From: an uncultured Clostridia bacterium
Lineage (GTDB): Bacteria > Bacillota > Clostridia > Christensenellales > Aristaeellaceae
Direction: 5' to 3'
DNA: 22,971 bases
Assembly (NCBI GenBank): GCA_934636425.1
Contig: CAKUAV010000030.1
Coordinates: 1 to 22,971, forward strand
This document shows, in pieces, positions 1-7,247 of this stretch (position 1 is its first letter; each line of letters opens with the position of its first letter). The notes beneath the pieces are model-generated. The model searched no databases, was not told the DNA's origin, and worked only from the letters and a program-made list of their open reading frames with translations. The translations under genes were made by a program, and so were the position numbers.

Positions 1-947
1 ACATAGCTCATCTCGTTGGTCGCGTCGCTGCCGTCCTCCAGCCGGCCGCCGAATGAGAAGAACTGGCCGCGCAGCTTCATGTACATCTCGGCGATGTATT
101 CGCGCGCCTCCTGCCGGGTGAGTCGTCCCGCGTCCATGTCGCGGCGGTAGAAATCATAGAGGTAGAGATCCATGCGGCCGTAGCCGTTGCCGTGGCCGAC
201 GGCGCGGTCGAAGAGTATGGCGAACTGCACGGTCTGCACGGCCTCGTAGAATGTGGCGGGCGCGGCGTGGGCGATATGGCGGCAGCAGGCGGCGATCTTC
301 TCAAAGCGCGCCTTCTCGGCTGCGTCGCCGCTCTCGACGGCGAGTTTTTCGGCCAGCGCGGCATAGCGCTCGATATAGCGTATGCAGCTCAGGCAGACGT
401 GCTCAAGGCCGCGCAGATAGTGGGCGCGGCGCTCGTTGCTGAGGTCGGTGTACTTTTTGAGGCTCTTTCGGATGCGCGAAAGGATGTGGTCGTAGCCCTC
501 CTTCAGCACGATCTCCACGTCGGGACAGGTGTGACCGTAGGCGTTGGCGCTGGCGCCCAGCTCGCTGGCTATGCGCACCTTTTCGGCGATTTCGCCGGCG
601 TTGGGAGCCTGCTTCCAGCCGGACGAGCCGCAGGGGCGCAGCAGACCCACCTCCCAGTAGATTTCGCCCACGATGGTTTCGCAGGGATAGATGTGCGCCT
701 CGGTGTTGTCGAGCATGAACGCGTAGTCCTCGCCCCACTGCTCGCTGCTCATGCGGTAGCCCTGCCGGCGGGAGGGCAGATCGTCCATTCGGGGGAAGGG
801 GCCGATGTTGAGCCAGCAGCGGTGATCGCCGTATGCGCCGTACTGCCGCATGCCGTTGGTGCCCAGCTCTCTGTTGCGCGCTTCCAGCGTTTTAATGCGC
901 TCGGACTGCTCGAATTTGGGGATAAATGTCAGCTGCACGTCGCTCAT
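1..947 (-). CDS. Glycyl radical enzyme, pyruvate formate-lyase family (N-terminal part, cut by window edge)
   Basis: The first ~315 residues are visible; the rest lies beyond the left edge. The reading frame is uninterrupted. It carries PFL-domain hallmarks: ATFYEAVQTVQF at about residue 230, then GNGYGRMDLYLYDFYRRD, and SDATNEMSYV near the cut end, matching the DATNELSYL segment of this superfamily. Family members are usually about 780-850 residues and use a C-terminal glycyl radical, with a conserved cysteine, for anaerobic C-C, C-O or C-N bond chemistry. Both catalytic residues lie outside the window, so the substrate (pyruvate, glycerol, choline, a hydroxyproline-like compound or other) cannot be named. 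The start is set by GGAGGG at 955-960, 7 bases before the ATG at 947. No activase gene is visible on this side. Family assignment is firm; subfamily is unknown. Confidence 0.88.
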   Translation of the reverse strand, partial: MSDVQLTFIPKFEQSERIKTLEARNRELGTNGMRQYGAYGDHRCWLNIGPFPRMDDLPSRRQGYRMSSEQWGEDYAFMLDNTEAHIYPCETIVGEIYWEVGLLRPCGSSGWKQAPNAGEIAEKVRIASELGASANAYGHTCPDVEIVLKEGYDHILSRIRKSLKKYTDLSNERRAHYLRGLEHVCLSCIRYIERYAALAEKLAVESGDAAEKARFEKIAACCRHIAHAAPATFYEAVQTVQFAILFDRAVGHGNGYGRMDLYLYDFYRRDMDAGRLTRQEAREYIAEMYMKLRGQFFSFGGRLEDGSDATNEMSY

Positions 948-1007
948 GGGGTAACCCTCCTTGCGTCATGAAACAAATCTTTTATAGGGAAATAGTCTGC
1001 CACCTGA

Positions 1008-1036
1008 ATCATAACGCATTTGACGCGCCAATGCAA
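1008..1036 (-). promoter_or_regulatory. Promoter of the glycyl radical enzyme gene
   Basis: Reading the minus strand, TTGCAT (1031-1036) and TATGAT (1008-1013) are separated by exactly 17 bases. This predicts transcription starting near 1001 and a leader of about 53 bases before the ATG at 947. Confidence 0.65.
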
Positions 1037-1064
1037 GCTGTTTTTTAATTTTGCGGCAAAAAAC

Positions 1065-1106
1065 GCCGAAAAAGCGCGCGGATCCGGGCGAGACGGCGCT
1101 TTCGGC
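1065..1106. repeat. Inverted repeat between two divergent promoters
   Basis: GCCGAAAAAGCGC at 1065-1077 pairs with GCGCTTTCGGC at 1096-1106, giving an 11-bp stem with a two-base bulge. It sits between the divergent promoters at 1008-1036 and 1146-1174. It has no T-run, so it is not an obvious terminator. It could be a protein-binding site or simply a hairpin. Confidence 0.45.
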
Positions 1107-1145
1107 TGCGGCAGAAATAACCTGATTTTTCATATGGCGGGCATG

Positions 1146-1174
1146 TTGTCATAAGGAGCGGTGTGTGTTACAAT
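1146..1174 (+). promoter_or_regulatory. Promoter of the Cys-rich exported protein gene
   Basis: TTGTCA (1146-1151) and TACAAT (1169-1174) are 17 bases apart. Transcription would begin near 1181, which excludes the upstream in-frame ATG at 1161 and supports the start at 1266. The leader holds a 7-bp GC hairpin (1185-1191 with 1211-1217) without a T-run. Confidence 0.7.
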
Positions 1175-1265
1175 AAAAAACAGTCGGCGGCGGGAACCAA
1201 AATCATCCATGCCGCCGTCTAAATGGGCAGATAACATCTCTACGGGAAATATCGGAGTTGATATT

Positions 1266-3563
1266 ATGAAACATTTGATGGGAAATCATCGAATAGGGCT
1301 GGCGGGACTGGCGGCGCTGGCCGCGCTGCTGCTGTCAGCGCTTCTTCCCTGCGCGCTGGCGGATCAGGCTGCGCCCACGGGCGAATATCGCTGCCCCGAG
1401 TGCGGAGAGAGCGTGACGCTCGCTGGCTTTGTCTCATCGGGCGACGGCCAGTGCGCCTGGATGGGCAGCTGCGGCCATACGGTGCGCGTCGATCACGACT
1501 ACGTCGCCGCGGAGGAAGTGCCGGCCACCTGTACGCAGGACGGTCTGGCGGGAAAAATCTGCCGCTGGTGCGGCTATCGGCCGACGCTCAAGGCGCCGGG
1601 GCATGACTACGTCTACGAGGCGCTCGACGGCGACTATCACAAAAAGCGCTGCGTGCGAAGCGGCTGCACGGAGAGCGTGACCGAGCGCCATACCCCCGCG
1701 CTGGACGGCAGCGGCAATCCGATATGGCTGTTCGACGCGAGCGTCGAGCGCCATTACGAGCGCTGCGACAAATGCGCCATGACGCTCAATGACCAGAAGT
1801 GCGATTTCGTCGTGGCCAGCACGCTGCCCGCCACCTGCGCGCAGGAGGGACAGCAGATGCTGCGCTGCACGGTCTGCGGCGGCCACAAGACCGAGATACT
1901 GCCGGCGGGACATCAGTGGAGCGCGTGGACGCAAAACGGCCGGGTCAGCGAGCGCGTCTGCCAGCGCGCGGGCTGCGGCGCGAAGGAAATTTGCGATCAC
2001 TCGAAGAACATCAATCCGCTCTGCGCGGCCGCGCCGGTCTGCTCGGTGTGCGGCGCGGCGCTGGAGAGGCAGGAGCACGACTGGCAGAGCGTTACATACA
2101 CATGGAACGGCGACGAATGCACGGCTCAGCGCGTGTGCCGCATCTGCCGCACGCAGGAGCATCAGTCGGTCCGCGCGATCGGCGAGAGCGTCAAGCCCAC
2201 CTGCACGGAGCGCGGCTATACGCGCTATCGCCCTGTATTTGAAGGCTGGGCGAAGGACACGAGCGGCGCAAGCATCAAAACGGTCTATACGGCGAATGCG
2301 CTGGGGCATGAATGGTGCCCCTGGAAAAACGCTCAGCGCAGCTGCCTGCGCGCGGGCTGCAAGGCCACCGAAACCTGCGATCATGCGGGCTTTCTGACGA
2401 TATACGCCGCGACGTGGCCGGAGAGCCTGCCCGCGGACGGCAGTCTGCCCACAGCTTCTGCACTGGCGCGCTGCCGTCAGTGCGGCGAGGTCGTCTCGGG
2501 CGGCAGCCTGACTGTGCGCCGCGCGGCGTCGGGCGATACGCCCGCCTCCTGCGAAAAGAACGCGGTTGAGCGCTATGAGGCGCTGGACGAAAAGGGCGGC
2601 GTGCTGTCTCAGCGCGACTATGAGCGCAGCGGCACGGCGCTGGGGCACGACTGGGCGTATTCCTATACGTGGGATACGGCGAAGGGACTGTGCGTGGGGC
2701 GCGCCGTGTGCCGCCGCGACGCCGGCCATGTCTATGAGACCGCCGTCGCCTGCACGATAGACGCGCATCCCGCCTGCACCGAAAAGACCGTCGCGACGCT
2801 CACCGCCGTGTTTCCGGAGATCGCGGACAGGAAACTGTGGCCGGGCGGCCACACCGAGACGGCGCAGCGCGAGATGAACGCCGTCGGCCATGACGACGAA
2901 ATCACCGTCGTGTCGCCCACCTGCACGGCGCGCGGATACAGCATACACACCTGCCGCCGCTGCGGCCGCGTGGACAAGGAGAACGCGACGCCCGCGCTGG
3001 GGCACGATTTCGCGGACTGGACGCCGGTCGAGGGTGAAAACGCGCACACCGCCGTCTGCCGCCGCGAGGGCTGCGGAGAAGAGGCGCGCGCCGAATGCGC
3101 CCTGCGCCCTCTGACCGATGATGAAGCGGACGAGCGCCTGTTCTGCCCGATCTGCGGGCGGCTTTCGGAGGGCGGGCGGCTTCAACTGATCGAGGATGTG
3201 CGCCTTGAGGCCTTTGCGGGCGAACCGGCGCTGCCCGGCGTTCCCGTGCTCAGGCGCGGCGCGCTGAGCGATGGGCGCGAGGTCATTGCGCTGTGCTTTG
3301 AAGCGGAGGGCGCGCTGGTGCGCCCCGCGGCGCGCGTGACGCTTTCACTGAGCGCGGACAATGAAAGCGCGCCGTATGACTGGGCGGCGAGCGAGGCGAT
3401 CGGCGCGGGCATTGCGCTGAACGTCTCCGTGAATGAGGACGGCCGCGTCGTGCTGGAACTGGACTACACGCTGCCTGAAGGCGAGGCGCTCGAAACGCCC
3501 GCCGACACGCTGCTCATCGTGCTGAAGCCGCGCGCAGAAGCCGAAGGCGGCGCTCAGGCCTGA
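1266..3563 (+). CDS. Exported protein with repeated CxxC (zinc-ribbon-like) units
   Basis: 765 residues. Residues 1-32 form a Sec signal peptide: basic start, hydrophobic core at about 10-27, and an ALA/DQ cleavage site. LLPC precedes it but is a poor lipobox because of the proline. Residues 38 to about 635 are irregular repeats following a pattern of TC-x4-G, then CxxCG, then GH(D/E)(W/Y/F). I count nine CxxC units (CPEC, CRWC, CDKC, CTVC, CSVC, CRIC, CRQC, CRRC, CPIC) and four CxxxGC variants. The last ~125 residues lack this pattern and look like a beta-rich domain. There is no LPXTG motif, SLH domain or membrane anchor. Similar repeats are common in surface or secreted proteins of gut Firmicutes, with unknown role. 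The Cys groups may bind zinc or form disulfides. The start is chosen by GGAG at 1254-1257, 8 bases upstream, and by the promoter. Function is not recognised. Confidence 0.85.
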   Translation: MKHLMGNHRIGLAGLAALAALLLSALLPCALADQAAPTGEYRCPECGESVTLAGFVSSGDGQCAWMGSCGHTVRVDHDYVAAEEVPATCTQDGLAGKICRWCGYRPTLKAPGHDYVYEALDGDYHKKRCVRSGCTESVTERHTPALDGSGNPIWLFDASVERHYERCDKCAMTLNDQKCDFVVASTLPATCAQEGQQMLRCTVCGGHKTEILPAGHQWSAWTQNGRVSERVCQRAGCGAKEICDHSKNINPLCAAAPVCSVCGAALERQEHDWQSVTYTWNGDECTAQRVCRICRTQEHQSVRAIGESVKPTCTERGYTRYRPVFEGWAKDTSGASIKTVYTANALGHEWCPWKNAQRSCLRAGCKATETCDHAGFLTIYAATWPESLPADGSLPTASALARCRQCGEVVSGGSLTVRRAASGDTPASCEKNAVERYEALDEKGGVLSQRDYERSGTALGHDWAYSYTWDTAKGLCVGRAVCRRDAGHVYETAVACTIDAHPACTEKTVATLTAVFPEIADRKLWPGGHTETAQREMNAVGHDDEITVVSPTCTARGYSIHTCRRCGRVDKENATPALGHDFADWTPVEGENAHTAVCRREGCGEEARAECALRPLTDDEADERLFCPICGRLSEGGRLQLIEDVRLEAFAGEPALPGVPVLRRGALSDGREVIALCFEAEGALVRPAARVTLSLSADNESAPYDWAASEAIGAGIALNVSVNEDGRVVLELDYTLPEGEALETPADTLLIVLKPRAEAEGGAQA

Positions 3564-3575
3564 TGATATTTGAGA

Positions 3576-3606
3576 GCCGCCGGATGAATGACGTTCGTCC
3601 GGCGGC
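3576..3606 (+). terminator. Hairpin after the Cys-rich protein gene
   Basis: GCCGCCGGA (3576-3584) pairs perfectly with TCCGGCGGC (3598-3606) 12 bases after the stop codon. It is followed only by CCCTTT, so it is a plausible but weak intrinsic terminator. Confidence 0.6.
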
Positions 3607-3726
3607 CCTTTGCGTATCAGAATAAGAAGAACGCGGCCGCCCGGCGCGCGCGGTGCGCAAAGCGGCTGCTTTGCCAGCGATGCGGCTCAAGCGGAATGCG
3701 CGCGATGTGAGAAAACAATAAACGCC

Positions 3727-3756
3727 TTGACAAAGGCCGCACTGTTTCGCTAAAAT
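3727..3756 (+). promoter_or_regulatory. Promoter of the glycosyltransferase gene
   Basis: A perfect TTGACA (3727-3732) lies 18 bases before TAAAAT (3751-3756), predicting a leader of about 80 bases. A separate perfect 7-bp hairpin (GCAAAGC 3657-3663 with GCTTTGC 3668-3674) lies upstream of the promoter. Its role is unknown. Confidence 0.65.
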
Positions 3757-3841
3757 AAGAGGGGAAAGACGCGGCAAAACAATGCGTTTTCCGTTTGAAA
3801 CAGCCTTTGCTGCGGCAGGGATGCGCCTGAAAGGAAGATAA

Positions 3842-4972
3842 ATGCCGATGAAAATACTGATATTGAGCTGCAATACGGGCGGCGGACACAACAGCGCGGC
3901 GCTGGCCGTGCAGGAGGCGCTGCATGAGCGCGGCGCGTGGGCCGAAATCGTCGATCCGCTCTCCTTTGCGGGAGATGCGGCGAAGGAGACGGCGACCAAT
4001 CTGTACAATTCGATCATACGCAATGTCCCCAAGGCGTTCGGCATGATCTACCGCGTCGGCGAGCTGGCCGATTCGGCGCTGCCCAAATCGCCGATCTACA
4101 TGGCCAACGCGCTCTACGCCGACAAGCTGCTGGCCTATATCCGCGAGCAGGCGATAGACGCGGTCGTCTCGACGCATCTTTACGGCATGGAGGCCATGAC
4201 GGCCATCCGCAAAAAGCTCGGCGAGCGCGTGCCCAATTACGGCGTGCTGACCGACTACACCTGCATTCCGTTCTTTTCCGACACGCGGCTGGACGGCTAT
4301 TTTATACCGCACCGCGATCTGCGCGGCGAGCTGGCGGCCAAGGGCATCGACGAAAAGCTGATGTACGACACCGGCATACCCGTTTCCGAGCGCTTTTCGC
4401 AGCGGCTGACTCAGCGGCAGGCGCGTGAAAAGCTCAATCTGCCCGAAAGCGGCGCTCTCTATCTGATCATGACGGGAGAGGTGGGCTGCGGCCGCGCGGA
4501 CGAGATGTGCGACGAGCTGATCGCGCGGGAGACGGGCGACTTCACCGCCTGCGTGATGGTCGGCCGCAATGAAAAGATGCGCGATATGCTCATAGACCGC
4601 TACGGCCGCGACGGGCACATCAGGCCGGTCGAGTATACGCGCGAGGTCAACGTCTATATGAACGCAGCCGACGCGCTGATCACCAAGCCGGGCGGGCTGT
4701 CCAGCACGGAGGCCGCCGCCGCGCGCGTGCCGCTGGTGCATCTGATTACCATTCCCGGCTGCGAGGAGAAGAACGCCGCTTTCTTTGAGGCGCGCGGAAT
4801 GTCGCGCAAGACCGAATCGATGCGAGAGGCGGCGCGGCTGGCTGTCGAGCTGGCGCACGATTCTCAGGCCGGCGCGGCCATGCGCGCCCGTCAGGCCGAG
4901 GAGATCAACCCGCACGCCGCGCAGGATATCGCGGAAATCGTCTGCGAGCAGCTGGGCATGAAGGAAGCATAA
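3842..4972 (+). CDS. MGDG synthase / UgtP-like processive glycolipid glycosyltransferase (GT28 type)
   Basis: 376 residues with a two-Rossmann GT-B fold. The N-terminal acceptor domain has NTGGGHNSAA at 11-20, the family's signature glycine loop. The C-terminal donor domain has TKPGGLSSTEAAAARVP beginning at residue 281, the nucleotide-sugar-binding loop seen in MurG, plant MGDG synthase and bacterial UgtP. Relatives transfer glucose or galactose from UDP-sugars to diacylglycerol at the inner membrane face, making glycolipids and the lipoteichoic acid anchor. Length matches UgtP (about 380). The start has AGGAAG 3-8 bases upstream; a second ATG at 3848 is possible. The gene is monocistronic, with its own promoter and a terminator right after the stop. 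Family is sure; the exact sugar and lipid acceptor are inferred. Confidence 0.88.
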   Translation: MPMKILILSCNTGGGHNSAALAVQEALHERGAWAEIVDPLSFAGDAAKETATNLYNSIIRNVPKAFGMIYRVGELADSALPKSPIYMANALYADKLLAYIREQAIDAVVSTHLYGMEAMTAIRKKLGERVPNYGVLTDYTCIPFFSDTRLDGYFIPHRDLRGELAAKGIDEKLMYDTGIPVSERFSQRLTQRQAREKLNLPESGALYLIMTGEVGCGRADEMCDELIARETGDFTACVMVGRNEKMRDMLIDRYGRDGHIRPVEYTREVNVYMNAADALITKPGGLSSTEAAAARVPLVHLITIPGCEEKNAAFFEARGMSRKTESMREAARLAVELAHDSQAGAAMRARQAEEINPHAAQDIAEIVCEQLGMKEA

Positions 4973-4981
4973 AAAACAATT

Positions 4982-5018
4982 GCCGCACCGGATCGCATTG
5001 AACCGGCGCGGCGTTTTT
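4982..5018. terminator. Bidirectional terminator between convergent genes
   Basis: GCCGCACCGG (4982-4991) pairs with CCGGCGCGGC (5003-5012), with one A-C mismatch, and is followed by TTTTT (5014-5018). A run of six A residues just before it gives U's on the other strand. It therefore serves both the glycosyltransferase and the MATE gene, whose stop is at 5022. Confidence 0.8.
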
Positions 5019-5021
5019 GTC

Positions 5022-6422
5022 TCAGGCGGGCAGGGCTCTGAGCTGGCGGCGAATGGAGACAACGGCGCACACCGTGGCGGGCAGCGTCAGTATGTCGGCT
5101 GCGGTCATGAACCAGATCAGGCCGTCGAGTCCCCAGAACAGGGGCAGCAGCAGCGGCAGACCCACGCCGAACACCACCTCGCGCAGCATTGACAGCAGCG
5201 TCGACTGGACGGGCTTGCCCATCGCCTGAAGGAATATGAACGTGCTCTTGTTGATGCAGGCCAGCGGCGCGAGCGCCATGAACAGGCGGATGCAGCGCAC
5301 GGCGAAGCGCGCATAGTAAACGCTCTCGTTGGCCGCGCCGAAAATCGCGATCAGCGGATAGGGGAAAAGCTCGCAGATCAGCGCGGCGATCGCACCGACG
5401 ATCAGCTCGGCCGCAGTCAGGCGCACCAGCAGCTCGTGGACGCGCTCGGGCTTGCCCGCGCCCATGTTGTAGCCGATCAGCGGAATGCAGCCGGCGGCCA
5501 TGCCGATGGCGATCGACACGACGATCTGGAAGAACTTCATGACGATGCCGATCACGGCGGCGGGAATCTGAGCGTATTCCTCAAGGCCGAATATCGGATC
5601 GAGAGATCCGTATTTCGCCGCCATATTCAGCACGGCGGCCATGGACAGCACGATGGAAATCTGAGAAAGGAAGCTGGTCACGCCCAGCGGCAGTATGCGG
5701 GAGAGCAGCTTCATGCGCGGCCTGAACGCGTCTCTGTCCAGCCTCACGGCCTTCATGCGGAACAGATAGCCCACGGCCATCGCCGCCGAGACGATCTGCC
5801 CGATCACAGTGGCCGCCGCCGCGCCCATCATGCCCCAGCGAAGGCCGTATATGAACAGCGGATCGAGCGCGCAGTTGGTCAGCGCGCCGGCAAGCAGCGT
5901 GAGCATCGCAAAGCGCGGGCTGTCGTCCGAGCGTATGATGGGGTTGAGCGCCTGACCGACGATGTAAAAGGGCACGCCCAGCGCGATATAGAAGAAGTAT
6001 TCGCGGCTCAGCCGGAATGTCTCGGCGTTCACGCGCGCGCCGAACATCGTCAGGATCTGCTCCGGCCAGATCAGATACACGGCGGCGAGGACAAGGCTTG
6101 TGATCACCAGCGTCACGACCGCCGTGCCCACGCTGCGCCGCGCGTCGTCGCGTTCGCCCGCGCCCAGACACAGGCTGACCAGAGCGCAGCAGCCGTCGCC
6201 GATCATCGTGGCGACGGCCAGCGCGATGACGGTGAGCGGAAAGACGACGGAATTGGCGGCGTTGCCATAGGAGCCGAGATAATCGGCGTTGGCGATGAAA
6301 ATCTGATCGACGATGTTGTAGAGCGCGCCAAAGAGCAGCGAGACGACGCAGGGCAGTGCGAATTTGCGCATCAGCCGCCCCATGGGCTGCGTGCCGATGA
6401 AGGCGTTGGAATCCGTATTCAT
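5022..6422 (-). CDS. MATE family multidrug/cation antiporter
   Basis: 466 residues with about 12 hydrophobic helices in two pseudo-symmetric halves. Landmarks are the early segment MGRLMRKFALPCVVSLLFGALYN split around VVSLLFGALYNIVDQIFI, and the second-half GCIPLIGYNMGAGKPERV, matching the MATE pattern G-x-x-P-x-x-G-x-N-x-G-A. Such proteins export cationic drugs or metabolites across the cell membrane using Na+ or H+ gradients; the overall look is that of the MepA/DinF-like branch. The start at 6422 is supported by GGGAGG at 6433-6438. An in-frame ATG at 6455 lies inside a terminator-like hairpin region and is rejected. The gene has its own promoter and a long structured leader. Family is certain; substrate is unknown. 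Confidence 0.92.
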   Translation of the reverse strand: MNTDSNAFIGTQPMGRLMRKFALPCVVSLLFGALYNIVDQIFIANADYLGSYGNAANSVVFPLTVIALAVATMIGDGCCALVSLCLGAGERDDARRSVGTAVVTLVITSLVLAAVYLIWPEQILTMFGARVNAETFRLSREYFFYIALGVPFYIVGQALNPIIRSDDSPRFAMLTLLAGALTNCALDPLFIYGLRWGMMGAAAATVIGQIVSAAMAVGYLFRMKAVRLDRDAFRPRMKLLSRILPLGVTSFLSQISIVLSMAAVLNMAAKYGSLDPIFGLEEYAQIPAAVIGIVMKFFQIVVSIAIGMAAGCIPLIGYNMGAGKPERVHELLVRLTAAELIVGAIAALICELFPYPLIAIFGAANESVYYARFAVRCIRLFMALAPLACINKSTFIFLQAMGKPVQSTLLSMLREVVFGVGLPLLLPLFWGLDGLIWFMTAADILTLPATVCAVVSIRRQLRALPA

Positions 6423-6441
6423 GATGATAAACCTCCCGACA

Positions 6442-6539
6442 AAATAAAAAAACACATGCCGCAGCCGGGCACATGTCGGACGGTTTATCCAGCAGGCAGC
6501 CGCGGCGCTCCGTATCGTATCGGCAGAGCGCAGCGCTGC
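6442..6539 (-). promoter_or_regulatory. Structured leader with terminator-like hairpin upstream of the MATE gene (possible attenuator)
   Basis: On the minus strand the leader first forms a long stem: GCAGC and GCGCTC arms at 6526-6539 and 6496-6510, with a 15-base loop. It then forms a shorter bulged hairpin (about 6453-6475) followed directly by seven T's and ATTTTG. Finally CCGAC (6475-6479) can pair with GTCGG (6437-6441), which overlaps the ribosome binding site. This is the layout of an attenuator or riboswitch. I do not recognise a known class. Confidence 0.45.
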
Positions 6540-6557
6540 TTGTATCGTTTCGAGCGT

Positions 6558-6587
6558 ATTTTATCACATTGGGGCGCAAAAAAGCAA
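6558..6587 (-). promoter_or_regulatory. Promoter of the MATE gene
   Basis: On the minus strand TTGCTT (6582-6587) is followed after 18 bases by TAAAAT (6558-6563), preceded by TGA as an extended -10. The leader to the ATG at 6422 would be about 130 bases. Confidence 0.6.
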
Positions 6588-6635
6588 GCGGCGCGGACAA
6601 TTTTTACATCGAGGCTCTATTGGAAAATCCATCGA

Positions 6636-6665
6636 TTGACAACGGCGCGCAGCGTGGCCTATAAT
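6636..6665 (+). promoter_or_regulatory. Consensus promoter with no adjacent gene
   Basis: A perfect TTGACA (6636-6641) and a perfect TATAAT (6660-6665) are 18 bases apart. It is the strongest promoter in the window, yet the next gene starts at 7248 and an intrinsic terminator lies only about 20 bases after the predicted start near 6672. Confidence 0.75.
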
Positions 6666-6688
6666 AAGGGCGTGCCTTGGAAACGTCC

Positions 6689-6713
6689 GAGCCGCGATTT
6701 CAGCGGCTCTTTT
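6689..6713 (+). terminator. Intrinsic terminator just downstream of a consensus promoter
   Basis: GAGCCGC (6689-6695) pairs perfectly with GCGGCTC (6703-6709), followed by TTTT. A smaller hairpin, GCGCC/GGCGC, follows at about 6717-6730. Transcripts from the 6636-6665 promoter would end here after about 42 nucleotides unless read-through is regulated. Confidence 0.65.
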
Positions 6714-6785
6714 GGGCGCCTTTGAGGCGCAATTTCCTCAGCAGGGAAATAAAGCGAGCATCCGGAGCGAACGCCGCGCCTTTTC

Positions 6786-7128
6786 AAAAAACAGGCTCTT
6801 CACAAAAAAGCCGGGAGAAGCAAGGCGCGGCAGACGTAAGCAGCATGGCGGCAAAGGCTGCACTGCCGGACGCGCATTGTTCCTTCTTTGCCCGCTCTCA
6901 CATGGCAAAGCCATCAGACTGTCGAAGAACCTTCGAAGAGCTGAGCTGGTCGAAATCCTCTCGAATTTTCAATCGTACACGGCAGTGTGTACGGGTGGCG
7001 CGGGACGGTTTTTGCGGCGAAAGATTTCACTTCCAGAGCAAAAACCGGAGAGAGGGCGCGCGGCAGGGAGCTTGCATACCCCTTCACCAGCCGGTTAAGA
7101 CATTTTTTGACAAGCTGATGGCAAAGCC
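6786..7128 (+). repeat. Mosaic dispersed repeat, copy 1 (parts A and B)
   Basis: Part A (6786 to about 6912) matches 10437-10546 on the opposite strand over most of its length, with shared blocks such as TTCACAAAAAAGCCGGG-like and CATGGCGGCAAAG. Part B (7070-7128) matches 10379-10436 on the same strand, with shared TTCACCAGCC and TTTTTGACAAGCTGA. Just before B, 7037-7068 resembles the start of A again. Between A and B lie perfect short hairpins: TCGAAG-AAC-CTTCGA near 6928 and CGTACAC (6974-6980) with GTGTACG (6987-6993). Open frames here have no ribosome binding site and follow the repeat, so I call this stretch non-coding. Confidence 0.6.
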
Positions 7129-7135
7129 ATGCAAT
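7107..7135 (+). promoter_or_regulatory. Possible promoter at the end of the mosaic repeat
   Basis: TTGACA (7107-7112) is followed after 17 bases by TGCAAT (7130-7135). The -10 is weak. It could drive the sugar kinase gene with a leader of about 105 bases. The TTGACA also occurs in the second repeat copy near 10415, so the promoter may be carried by the repeat. Confidence 0.3.
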
Positions 7136-7191
7136 CTGCTGCGGATATGGATTTGAATTCCCCTGAAATTCCGTGAAGAAGCAAAAAACAG

Positions 7192-7226
7192 ATCGGAACG
7201 CGCGGCGTTTCCGCGACGTATCCGAT
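7192..7226 (+). other. Nested hairpin in the leader of the sugar kinase gene
   Basis: ATCGGA (7192-7197) pairs with TCCGAT (7221-7226), enclosing CGCGG (7201-7205) paired with CCGCG (7211-7215). It ends 8 bases before the AAGGAG ribosome binding site at 7235-7240, so it could affect translation. No T-run follows. Confidence 0.4.
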
Positions 7227-7247
7227 AGAGATTTAAGGAGAAACGAT

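Noticed and set aside
192..971. A 259-codon open frame on the plus strand at the left edge
   Set aside because: It is antisense to the glycyl radical enzyme, whose conserved motifs read on the minus strand.
1434..3185. A 583-codon open frame on the minus strand opposite the Cys-rich protein
   Set aside because: It is Arg/Ala-rich with no motif; the plus-strand frame has a signal peptide, repeats and a promoter.
6677..7156. A possible 159-residue protein after the consensus promoter
   Set aside because: The frame starts before a terminator, has no ribosome binding site, and its sequence follows the mosaic repeat, which is inverted at the second locus.
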